A stretch of 9,836 nucleotides of DNA from Candidatus Latescibacterota bacterium (GTDB lineage Bacteria; Latescibacterota; Latescibacteria; Latescibacterales; Latescibacteraceae). This document shows positions 1 through 6,509 of this stretch, in pieces. The stretch's first letter is position 1. Each line of letters opens with the position of its first letter. Where the stretch lies: positions 1-9,836 of the forward strand of contig JABHYP010000014.1 in NCBI GenBank assembly GCA_018656855.1. Direction: 5' to 3'. A program made the translations under genes and the position numbers. Below the pieces are notes generated by a model. That model searched no databases, was not told the origin of the DNA, and saw nothing but the letters and a program-made list of their open reading frames with translations.

Positions 1-1219
1 AAGAATCCCGCAGGATTTTACAGTGGCTGATTTCCAGTCCTCCCTGACCAAACTCCCCTGCAAAATAAAAATCATCCCACCGCTCATACAGTTTTTCTCT
101 CTCCTCAAGAGGCATCCCATACCAGTCGGATGAACCGGGGAGCGGTATATACGATGACACCTTGACTTCATACGGTTTTGTTCTTTTAACAAATTCTATA
201 GTCTTTTTAAGGTCTTCCTCCGTTTCACCCGGATAGTCGGACAGCAGGTAAAAGCTGAATCTGAGGTCGGCTTCATGCATTGCGGCACAACCTTCCTCTA
301 CCTTTTTATAGTTATAGGATTTATTCATTTTTTTAAGAAGAGCAGGACTTCCCGTTTCAATGCCTATTCGCACATCAGTGCAACCAAGATTTTTTAAAAT
401 CTTTGCTTGTTCATACGTAATCCTATCCGGTCTCCCATGGCAGCAAAAAGGTAGGTTTAGGCGATGAGTAAATTCCAGATACTCCAGTTTTTCTTCAAAC
501 CTGTAAAAAATATCTTCGTCCAGAAAAAAAATTGGCTTTACTTTTCCGCGCAATTTATAAGCATCCTCTATACAACGAAATACAAACTCGCGGGGATAAT
601 CATATATTTTGTCAGTGATTCTAAAGCAGTAGTTGCATCTGTAAGGACACCCGATGGAGTTTGTAACTACCCATTTGTATACAAGCTCCTGATTAATATC
701 ATAATAACACATTGGTACATCTTTGTAGGTATTAAGTTCGAGGCGATCGTTATAACATCCGGATTTACTTGAATCCAGTTCAGGACTATAATCGGGGTGG
801 TCTTTTGTGATCATATAGTCAAAATCTACTCCGTTTTTGAGATAAACCGAAAGCGCTTCCTCGCCATATCCCCTTATCACAACATCACAGAGAGGAGTTT
901 CAAGTGAATGATAGGGTATCGCAGAAGGATGAGCGCCGCCGCCGATTACTGTACAGCCTTTAAAAGTATCTTTCAAATAACGATAAATATCCTTTGCTTC
1001 AGGTACCTGCGGTGTACTTATCCCTAATCCGTAAACAGGAGCTTCGGGTATGACTGAATAATTATTTTCATATTCATCCATGTGAATTACTTTAACATTT
1101 AAGTCAAAATGATACTGCAGCCACGACTGCAGCATGATTAAACTTAACGTTAAAGATCCGAAAGGATTGTACATATTGCGAATAATCGGTTTTATCAGTA
1201 CAAGGTCATAGTTTTCCAT
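1..1219 (-). CDS. B12-binding-type radical SAM protein (3' end cut by window)
   Basis: The reading frame is open from ATG 1219 to the left edge (406 codons, no stop), so the C-terminus lies outside the window. Residues 1-140 look like the Rossmann-type cobalamin-binding domain of this superfamily, including a GGGAHPS loop at 93-99 and an RGYGEEAL segment a little further on. The radical SAM core follows, with C191-x3-C195-x2-C198 (GCPYRCNYC) for the [4Fe-4S]/SAM cluster and a typical GIETGSP strand at 286-292. Known members include methyltransferases, ring-closing enzymes and others, so the reaction cannot be assigned. An AAGG Shine-Dalgarno (1227-1230) lies 7 bases before the ATG. The gene is last in the visible series, 187 bases after the RmlD-like gene. 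Modification of a sugar or lipid, for example C-methylation, is inferred from context only. The fold is near certain and the substrate unknown. Confidence 0.9.
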   Translation of the reverse strand, partial: MENYDLVLIKPIIRNMYNPFGSLTLSLIMLQSWLQYHFDLNVKVIHMDEYENNYSVIPEAPVYGLGISTPQVPEAKDIYRYLKDTFKGCTVIGGGAHPSAIPYHSLETPLCDVVIRGYGEEALSVYLKNGVDFDYMITKDHPDYSPELDSSKSGCYNDRLELNTYKDVPMCYYDINQELVYKWVVTNSIGCPYRCNYCFRITDKIYDYPREFVFRCIEDAYKLRGKVKPIFFLDEDIFYRFEEKLEYLEFTHRLNLPFCCHGRPDRITYEQAKILKNLGCTDVRIGIETGSPALLKKMNKSYNYKKVEEGCAAMHEADLRFSFYLLSDYPGETEEDLKKTIEFVKRTKPYEVKVSSYIPLPGSSDWYGMPLEEREKLYERWDDFYFAGEFGQGGLEISHCKILRDS

Positions 1220-1237
1220 CAGTATACCTTATTTCTA

Positions 1238-1258
1238 ATTCCAGATTCCAAATTCCAG
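1238..1258. repeat. Heptameric tandem repeat, three units (ATTCCAR)
   Basis: Three head-to-tail 7-base units, ATTCCAG, ATTCCAA and ATTCCAG, lie just upstream of the B12-type radical SAM gene. On the transcribed strand they read CTGGAAT/TTGGAAT. The tract is short and intergenic, within the presumed leader of that gene. No function can be read from it. Confidence 0.7.
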
Positions 1259-1310
1259 ATTTTTAGATTAATCAGTGACCTTTTGGCAGTTGCCTTAATG
1301 ATATTTAGAG

Positions 1311-1334
1311 TTGAGTATTGAAAATTGAGAATTG
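1311..1334. repeat. Second heptameric tandem repeat, three units plus partial (TTGARWA)
   Basis: The units TTGAGTA, TTGAAAA and TTGAGAA are followed by TTG, so this tract also has a strict 7-base period but a different sequence from the one at 1238-1258. It lies in the same spacer. Two tracts with the same period suggest that the spacer is a repeat-prone element rather than random AT-rich DNA. Confidence 0.6.
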
Positions 1335-1341
1335 TTTATTC

Positions 1342-1347
1342 ATTATA
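1342..1347 (-). promoter_or_regulatory. Possible -10 box for the B12-type radical SAM gene
   Basis: On the minus strand these bases read TATAAT, in the largest gap of the window and about 120 bases before the ATG at 1219. No convincing -35 hexamer stands 16-18 bases upstream, so the call rests on the -10 match and the size of the gap. The resulting leader would include both heptamer repeats. Confidence 0.2.
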
Positions 1348-1406
1348 TACATTTTTCTTTGACACTTCACTCTATATATCGGCGGAAGACAAATAATTAT
1401 TAAAAC

Positions 1407-2327
1407 TCAGGATTTATTGTTATTAAAATTTGCCATTTCGGCAACCATCTCCGGGACAGTTGGCGGTTCAGAGTATCCAGCTGCTGCCCATAAATCACGG
1501 TTCAAAGCATCATTTTCTGTTGCAAGCGTCCGGTCTATAACGGTTTGTGCCTCGAAAGGATTTATTGTTATATCATCACGTTCATACTCTCGAACAAAGC
1601 ATTTAAGCAATTCGAACTTTGAAATCATGCCTCCCGGAACTACATGTTGAACATGAGGGAGCTTAACACTATTGTAGATTATTCCATGGCAGAGCATAGC
1701 ATAATGAAATGTAGTAATCCCGTTCCACCGGTGATTAGTGAAACCGTTCAATTCAGCATCGAGAGGCTGGCGACGAAACCATTCCAGAAGCGACACATAA
1801 TCCTTTGACTCCGGCCCTATTATGGAGCATCGAATATGGCTGGCATTTTCCAGAAAAACTTCACCGAGACTCTTGGTTTTTCCATAAACATCAAGGGCAT
1901 CATGAGGATCGCTTTCTATATAGGCTCCTTTTGATCCTGAATAAACGCAGTCGGTTGCGATCTGTATAACTCTCGTACCGTTTCGTGCTGCCGCGCGTGC
2001 CAGAAGATGCGGAAAAATGGCATTGACTCTCGCTGCATGTTCGATTTCTTCAGGATCGTCATCGTGAATGTAGGGTTTAATTTTACCGATAGCGTTGATA
2101 ATCCACTGAGCATCACATAAAAGTTTTGTCAGCTTTGCCGTATCATGATCTTCTGCATCAAGTATCCGCCATTCGACATTTCTATAACGATCCTCCAACT
2201 CCTTTGCCTGTACGCCGCTTCTAACAGTAGCTATCAGATTAAAATCGGCTTTGCGCGATAAAACCTCCAGCACCATTGATCCAAGCATCCCGGATGCACC
2301 TGCAACCGCCACGACATTGTTATTCAT
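1407..2327 (-). CDS. RmlD-like SDR, NDP-4-keto-sugar reductase candidate
   Basis: This 306-residue extended SDR resembles dTDP-4-dehydrorhamnose reductase, which reduces the 4-keto group of an NDP-deoxysugar with NAD(P)H. The N-terminus carries GASGMLG for the dinucleotide, and the second strand ends in TVRS, a basic residue compatible with NADPH. The segment ATDCVYSGSKG supplies the usual Ser/Thr region, and YGKTK (Y148, K152) the catalytic pair. An in-frame GTG at 2336 would lengthen it by three residues, but that codon overlaps the Shine-Dalgarno AAAGG. The ATG at 2327 has it at 8 bases, so I start there. The gene begins 26 bases after the cupin gene and probably completes a three-gene module with it and the SDR at 2806-3768. 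The exact sugar is unknown, and no RmlA or RmlB is visible. Confidence 0.88.
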   Translation of the reverse strand: MNNNVVAVAGASGMLGSMVLEVLSRKADFNLIATVRSGVQAKELEDRYRNVEWRILDAEDHDTAKLTKLLCDAQWIINAIGKIKPYIHDDDPEEIEHAARVNAIFPHLLARAAARNGTRVIQIATDCVYSGSKGAYIESDPHDALDVYGKTKSLGEVFLENASHIRCSIIGPESKDYVSLLEWFRRQPLDAELNGFTNHRWNGITTFHYAMLCHGIIYNSVKLPHVQHVVPGGMISKFELLKCFVREYERDDITINPFEAQTVIDRTLATENDALNRDLWAAAGYSEPPTVPEMVAEMANFNNNKS

Positions 2328-2335
2328 GTCATGCA

Positions 2336-2341
2336 CCTTTC
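2336..2341 (-). promoter_or_regulatory. Shine-Dalgarno that decides the start of the RmlD-like gene
   Basis: The minus strand reads GAAAGG here, 8 bases before ATG 2327. The alternative GTG start (2334-2336) shares its first base with this site and so cannot use it. Confidence 0.6.
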
Positions 2342-2353
2342 ATTTCATCTTCT

Positions 2354-2809
2354 TCAGCGTTCAATAATATCCCAGATATCCCAGTAACGCGAATCAAAGC
2401 GGATATCGTCATCCAAAGACTCTTCTAAAGTCCTTGTCGAGAAGAAAACGATCCGGGTATCATCGGTGAGCGACATAAAACCGTTTGCGTAGCCGGCAGG
2501 AATATATAAAACAGCCGGTTTTTTTTCGGCAAGTATATAGCGATGAACCTGTGAGTCCTTTGATGGTTGAGCCCAGTCATCGATTTCCACAGCTCCGATT
2601 ATAGCAGCACCCTGAATTACATGGACATACTTAGCTTCATGTCGGTGGGCATGCCAGGCTCTTACAAAGCCGCGGGAATGATTGGCAACCATATAAAACC
2701 GCTTAACATTTTCAAAATGAAAATCGTTAATAAACGAAATCTGTCCGCGATCATCCACTGCAAGTCCACCCTCGATGAGGCGCGGTGTTTCCGGTTTGGG
2801 ACTACTCAC
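2354..2809 (-). CDS. RmlC/FdtA-like cupin, sugar-nucleotide epimerase or isomerase family
   Basis: This is a 151-residue single-domain cupin. The segment RAWHAHRHEAKY (50-61) aligns with the RmlC active-site strand: R50, H53 and K60 match the conserved Arg, base His and Lys. H55 also gives the HAH pair typical of FdtA-type 3,4-ketoisomerases. IPAGYANGF (103-111) corresponds to IPxGFAHGF of RmlC, but the His is Asn. The RmlC tyrosine region reads FFSTRTLEES with no Tyr, and the protein ends soon after RYWDIW, before the C-terminal catalytic Asp of RmlC. It is thus shorter than RmlC (about 180 residues). It starts with GTG inside a GTGA overlap with the preceding SDR stop, and GGGAG (2820-2824) lies 10 bases upstream. 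A role in epimerising or isomerising the product of that SDR is inferred. The family is sure; classic RmlC activity is doubtful. Confidence 0.85.
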   Translation of the reverse strand: MSSPKPETPRLIEGGLAVDDRGQISFINDFHFENVKRFYMVANHSRGFVRAWHAHRHEAKYVHVIQGAAIIGAVEIDDWAQPSKDSQVHRYILAEKKPAVLYIPAGYANGFMSLTDDTRIVFFSTRTLEESLDDDIRFDSRYWDIWDIIER

Positions 2810-3768
2810 TTTTTAATTTCTCCCGAAGCAAAATGATGAGTTTTAAACATTGATAGATACACCTGATTTGTGTAACGGGGATTTTCAACATCCTTGAGAC
2901 GGTGAGTTTCCAGGAGTTCCTTGACCTCCTCTATCCCGTCATCAATTGAATACTGCGGTTTAAAATTAAGGATATTGCGGGCTTTATCACTGTTTACCCT
3001 ATAATTTCTCGTATCCTGAAAATGCATTGGTGTGACCTCAATTTCCACATCAGGGAAATGGTTACGTACCTGATAGGCGAGATCAATGATTCTTACATTT
3101 TGCCGGTGCACATTGAAAATACCCGTATGAGTTGCGGTTAGGTTATCGATAATCACACGGGCAGCATCCTTCACATGCATCATGGGGCGGAACTGTTCAC
3201 CGCCGAACACTTTGATTTGGCCCTGACAAAAGGCTCGCACTGTAAGCGTATTAACCGCAAGGTCCATTCTTATACGTGAAAACTGGTCACCCACTCCAAA
3301 GAGCGTACCAAACCGAAAAATAATACTGTTTTTCTTATCAAGAGCTTTCTCCGCTTCCCGCTTTGTAACCGCATAAACAGATAGGGGATTAAGTCCACAA
3401 TTCTCGTCGAGTTCACCATCTTGGGCGCCGTATACAGAGCAGGTCGACATAAAAATAATTCTACCGTCAAAATTTTTTGCCAGCCACTCAACCGAATTCT
3501 GGTTTATTACAGTGGTAATCTCAGGGTTCAGCGCGCAGGCACCGTCACCAACAAGTGCTGCGAGCCATATAACAGCATCAGCCCACTCAAGATTCTTCTG
3601 TAAAAGCTCCCTGTCGCGAATGTCACCATACACAAAATCTACCTTTTTGCGATAACTCTCTTCATAGAGCAGAACATCATACACACGAAATTCATGGCTG
3701 GTTTCAAGAAGGAGATCGGTAATAGCTCCACCGATATATCCGACACCGCCGACAACTAATACTTTCAT
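2806..3768 (-). CDS. NAD-dependent epimerase/dehydratase-family SDR
   Basis: This 320-residue extended SDR probably acts on a nucleotide sugar in the cytoplasm. GGVGYIG at 7-13 binds the dinucleotide, and D31 after the second strand favours NAD(H). STCSVYG (108-114) and YAVTK (Y132, K136) give the Ser/Thr-Tyr-Lys catalytic set. FRPMMHVKDAA (193-203) is the usual substrate-binding strand of GalE-like enzymes. The serine segment lacks the TDE motif of 4,6-dehydratases such as RmlB, so epimerase, C4-oxidase or reductase activity is more likely. The ATG at 3768 has AAGG 7 bases upstream. The stop codon overlaps the cupin start by four bases (GTGA), which implies translational coupling. The precise substrate is not readable. 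Confidence 0.9.
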   Translation of the reverse strand: MKVLVVGGVGYIGGAITDLLLETSHEFRVYDVLLYEESYRKKVDFVYGDIRDRELLQKNLEWADAVIWLAALVGDGACALNPEITTVINQNSVEWLAKNFDGRIIFMSTCSVYGAQDGELDENCGLNPLSVYAVTKREAEKALDKKNSIIFRFGTLFGVGDQFSRIRMDLAVNTLTVRAFCQGQIKVFGGEQFRPMMHVKDAARVIIDNLTATHTGIFNVHRQNVRIIDLAYQVRNHFPDVEIEVTPMHFQDTRNYRVNSDKARNILNFKPQYSIDDGIEEVKELLETHRLKDVENPRYTNQVYLSMFKTHHFASGEIKK

Positions 3769-3780
3769 ATATATACCTTA
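3769..3780 (-). promoter_or_regulatory. Leader TAAGGTATATAT before SDR start, shared with gene at 1219
   Basis: The minus strand reads TAAGGTATATAT directly before ATG 3768. The same nine bases TAAGGTATA, at the same distance, precede ATG 1219 (1220-1231). AAGG is the likely ribosome binding site in both. Confidence 0.45.
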
Positions 3781-3881
3781 ATTTAAATGTAAATTTATCC
3801 CAAATTTAACTATAGTAATGTTAACAAAAATATATGTATATATCAAGAGAAAACATACATAATTATATGCCAATATCAGCA
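3781..3881. other. AT-rich spacer between the UPF0104 and SDR genes
   Basis: This spacer is very AT-rich and has a short near-palindrome (ATATATGTATATAT) around 3830-3843. I see no stem-loop with a T-run that would qualify as a terminator, no RNA gene and no credible ORF. It is a plausible place for a promoter of the three-gene SDR-cupin-reductase module, but no clear -35/-10 pair can be picked out of the AT-rich background. Confidence 0.4.
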
Positions 3882-4799
3882 TCATGATTTTTCTTTACTT
3901 CGATGAAGTCTTGATAAAACATACAGCATAAAAAATATAAGTACCTCGCAAATCGTTGACCATATCCGTGCGCCGACAGATATAATATAAGCGGTTTCTC
4001 TGCCGTAAACCGGCTGAAGCATTTCAGCCAGCGCTAACTCGCGCACACCAATTCCCGAAGGCGCAAAGATCGCAATCAGTCCACCGATATGGGCAAGCGC
4101 ATAAGCGGAAACAATCCGGTAGATGTCGGCAATATTAACATGAATGAACGAATACAGAAATGCTACAAGTGTGCCTCCGATTAATATCCAGTAAATAATG
4201 TAGAGAAAGAAGACTTTCAGTATAACTCCGGGTGATATGGATATTGGTTTCAGATGTTTTAGTGGAGGAATAACTTTGCCTATAATATCAATAAAAGTTG
4301 CATTCTTAAGAAGGAATATACTTGAGACTATCGTCAGTAATAAAATAATAACAGGCAATAGAAGTCCGGTATAGTTCTTAACCTGAACGGGCATTGCTAT
4401 AAAGATAGCCGCGCTAATAAAGAACATGACTTCAATTATTGCTATACGAGAAGTGATATTCGCAGAAATATTATGCTCTTTTGCCAGTTGTGCACGCAAA
4501 ACAATCGTTGTTACCTTGGCAGGAATGTATCGTCCCATAAAAGAATAAAACCAGATACTGTAAGCTTTAAAAAAATCAAGATTCTTATAACCCTGGCTTT
4601 TAAGCAGGATCTGCCAGACCATAGTCGGTGCTACAAATGATACTACTGAGAGGAGAAATGAAAGAATCAGTGGTAGAGGGCTAAACGATAATGTAAATTG
4701 TTGGATGTCCCCATATCCAAGATATAGAGTCCTGAGTATAAAAAAAATAATACCAATTATTAAACTGTGCTTAAGGATAAATTTTACTTTAGTCATCAT
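3882..4799 (-). CDS. UPF0104 / LPG-synthase-TM family membrane protein (flippase-like)
   Basis: This is a 305-residue polytopic membrane protein with about seven to eight hydrophobic segments (near 11-29, 42-64, 118-138, 143-164, 191-219, 227-250 and 269-298). Two family signatures are visible: GRYIPAKV at 89-96 (family form GRYIPGKV) and FAPSGIGVREL at 245-255 (PGGIGVRE). The family is the membrane half of MprF, where it flips lysyl-phosphatidylglycerol, and it recurs alone or with GT2 domains in polysaccharide and glycolipid loci. Here translocation, or membrane tethering of a lipid-linked sugar, is inferred. ATG 4799 overlaps the end of the acyltransferase gene by 11 bases. A second ATG at 4796 is equally possible. 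AAGGA is rather far upstream, so translation is probably coupled. The coding DNA is markedly AT-rich. Confidence 0.88.
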   Translation of the reverse strand: MMTKVKFILKHSLIIGIIFFILRTLYLGYGDIQQFTLSFSPLPLILSFLLSVVSFVAPTMVWQILLKSQGYKNLDFFKAYSIWFYSFMGRYIPAKVTTIVLRAQLAKEHNISANITSRIAIIEVMFFISAAIFIAMPVQVKNYTGLLLPVIILLLTIVSSIFLLKNATFIDIIGKVIPPLKHLKPISISPGVILKVFFLYIIYWILIGGTLVAFLYSFIHVNIADIYRIVSAYALAHIGGLIAIFAPSGIGVRELALAEMLQPVYGRETAYIISVGARIWSTICEVLIFFMLYVLSRLHRSKEKS

Positions 4800-5325
4800 T
4801 ATGTTTATTCATATCCTTAAACGATTTTTTTATTACAGCGGGTACACCAGCTGCCATAGAGTAATCGGGTACATCTTTTGTGACCACAGCACCGGCAGCT
4901 ACAATTGCATTTCTCCCTATGTTGACGCCAGGTAGTATTATAGCTCTTGCACCGATATAAGCACCTTTCTTAATATGAATGCCACCGGTTGTATTTTCTA
5001 AAATGTTCATTTCCAAGTGATGACGAGGATATGTTGAGTGTGCAAGAAGCATAACACCAGCAATTATGGTCACATCATCTTCTATTTCCACAAGAAAAGG
5101 GTAACCGTCATCTATAAATACTTCAGTACCTATAAATGTGTTTTTGCCGATTATTACACCGCGCATTCGATGCAGTGTACATCGTACAGGAGGAGGAAGT
5201 ATTGCGATATAACGGGCTGTCATATGAAGCAAACGCCACCAGATAGCACGGAAAATTTTTATGCCCGCAGAGGGCATTGGTTCAGACGGTTGTAACGGAC
5301 CTATAAAACTTTGAAAAAGACCCAT
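4789..5325 (-). CDS. WcaF-like hexapeptide-repeat acyltransferase
   Basis: The product has 178 residues. An N-terminal stretch of about 55 residues, rich in basic and aromatic side chains, precedes a left-handed beta-helix of hexapeptide repeats from VIIGKNTFIG (57-66) to about residue 165. LLAHSTY (93-99) holds the likely catalytic H96 of the maltose/galactoside/colanic acid acetyltransferase type. The ending AAGAVVTKDVPDYSMAAGVP is the standard closing coil. The enzyme presumably moves an acetyl or other acyl group from a CoA donor to a sugar hydroxyl of the polysaccharide or its precursor. The start is ATG 5325, with AAAGGGA 11 bases upstream, 31 bases after the radical SAM stop. It overlaps the membrane protein gene that follows. 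The acceptor is unknown. Confidence 0.9.
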   Translation of the reverse strand: MGLFQSFIGPLQPSEPMPSAGIKIFRAIWWRLLHMTARYIAILPPPVRCTLHRMRGVIIGKNTFIGTEVFIDDGYPFLVEIEDDVTIIAGVMLLAHSTYPRHHLEMNILENTTGGIHIKKGAYIGARAIILPGVNIGRNAIVAAGAVVTKDVPDYSMAAGVPAVIKKSFKDMNKHNDD

Positions 5326-5356
5326 CTTTTAAACAATCCCTTTACACAATAATATT

Positions 5357-6406
5357 TCAGTAAAAAATAGCTTCTAAAATATCCAGATTAACCGTGGCAT
5401 TGGGTATAGCTTCGCAGCCGAACCAGCATCCTTCACAGTTACTTACTGTCTTTCTCGCCCGCTCCATTTCCGGGCTTTTCCAGACAGCATTAAAATCCTC
5501 ATTCCTCACATTTGTCACAGGCTTCGCAATCACAGAACAGGTCAATACATCTCCGTTCGGGAAAAGCCTGAAATATGTGTTCAAAGCTGTGCATTTGAAT
5601 TTCGGTTTCTCCAGCTTGTTAAGAACTCTGTTCTCAAGCCCTTTGAAATAATACTTGTAGGCAATATCACGTATGAAACTGGTTAGGTGATATCGCTCAA
5701 CAACCTCCCTCAGTTTCAGAAAATCATCCCTGGAAATAGTTCTCCAGTAGTTTTTTTTATCGGTCTCGCTTGCCTCTGAATCAAAAAGATTATTCTCAAT
5801 ACCGTAATGGATATTAGTGATCCCGATCTTTTTCAGCACAGGTTTCAGGGTTGGCCACTGAGTTTTATCGCCGAAAAACATTGTCTGGTTCACTGCCAGG
5901 AAAAACTTCTTTTCTTTCCTGATCTCCACAAGCTTCTTCAGGGTGCCCAATACTGTGTCAAAGTAATCCGGGATGCCGCGCATAGTGTTCACGAACTCAC
6001 CCACACCATCCAGAGAAACATTCAAGTGCAGCCGTGGATTTGCTGTCCGGCCGACAGTATCTAAAATCCTGTCGGTTAAAAGACCGTTTGTGGTAATCTG
6101 AACCATGAGTCCGCGCTCATTCAGTAAATAATCAATAATATCCGACAGATCTTTGCGCAGGAAGGGTTCGCCGCCTGTTATCTTGACAACCCTGAGATCG
6201 GACATCTGGTCGAAAACCGCCCTGATTTCAGAAAGTGTCATCTCATCACCATCATGTCCCATTTTCCATATATCGCATGCCCTACAGCGGGCATTGCAAC
6301 GTAAAGTGGGAATGAATGTAACAAGATACGGTCCCTGTTCAAATCCCAGTTTTCTGGCAAGAACATAGGTAAGGATACCCGCTAATCCTTTTTTAAATAC
6401 CTTCAA
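5357..6406 (-). CDS. Radical SAM enzyme with SPASM/twitch-like C-terminal cluster domain
   Basis: The 349-residue protein has the core motif C37-x3-C41-x2-C44 (CNARCRACDIW) and GGEPFLR (78-84) for SAM binding. The C-terminal domain has C272-x12-G285-x4-C290, then C324-x2-C327-x3-C331. The first pair fits the SPASM CX9-15GX4C rule exactly, but the second half is short, enough for one auxiliary [4Fe-4S] cluster rather than two. Enzymes with this layout include peptide maturases and carbohydrate-acting dehydrogenases, epimerases and dehydratases. No precursor peptide gene is visible, so a sugar substrate is the better guess from context. The likely start is TTG at 6406, with only a weak GGA 8 bases upstream. 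No ATG, GTG or TTG lies between it and the in-frame stop at 6461-6463, so the 5' end is uncertain. Confidence 0.88.
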   Translation of the reverse strand: MKVFKKGLAGILTYVLARKLGFEQGPYLVTFIPTLRCNARCRACDIWKMGHDGDEMTLSEIRAVFDQMSDLRVVKITGGEPFLRKDLSDIIDYLLNERGLMVQITTNGLLTDRILDTVGRTANPRLHLNVSLDGVGEFVNTMRGIPDYFDTVLGTLKKLVEIRKEKKFFLAVNQTMFFGDKTQWPTLKPVLKKIGITNIHYGIENNLFDSEASETDKKNYWRTISRDDFLKLREVVERYHLTSFIRDIAYKYYFKGLENRVLNKLEKPKFKCTALNTYFRLFPNGDVLTCSVIAKPVTNVRNEDFNAVWKSPEMERARKTVSNCEGCWFGCEAIPNATVNLDILEAIFY

Positions 6407-6509
6407 TATGTTCGTCCAATCTTTTATGCACTCATGAACCTCGAAAATTATAAAAAAACATCAATATATAGAACGCATATCGGAAGAAAATGTAAAATTA
6501 GCATTCGGC
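6407..6509. other. Spacer upstream of the SPASM-type radical SAM gene
   Basis: This gap separates the DUF2304 gene from the radical SAM gene. On the minus strand it has a TATAAT hexamer (6447-6452), but the -35 position 17 bases upstream reads CGTTCT, so I do not call a promoter. An ATG at 6435 opens only a three-codon frame (ATG AGT GCA TAA), out of frame with the TTG start. No terminator hairpin or RNA gene was seen. Confidence 0.4.

Noticed and set aside
464..772. Plus-strand open frame of 102 codons
   Set aside because: It overlaps the radical SAM core of the minus-strand gene at 1-1219, including the CxxxCxxC codons, and its translation shows no domain of its own.
2334..2336. GTG as the start of the RmlD-like gene
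   Set aside because: The codon shares its first base with the Shine-Dalgarno itself, whereas ATG 2327 stands at a normal distance from it.
6447..6452. TATAAT on the minus strand before the SPASM-type gene
   Set aside because: There is no acceptable -35 hexamer at 16-18 bases. In an AT-rich spacer a single hexamer match is expected by chance.
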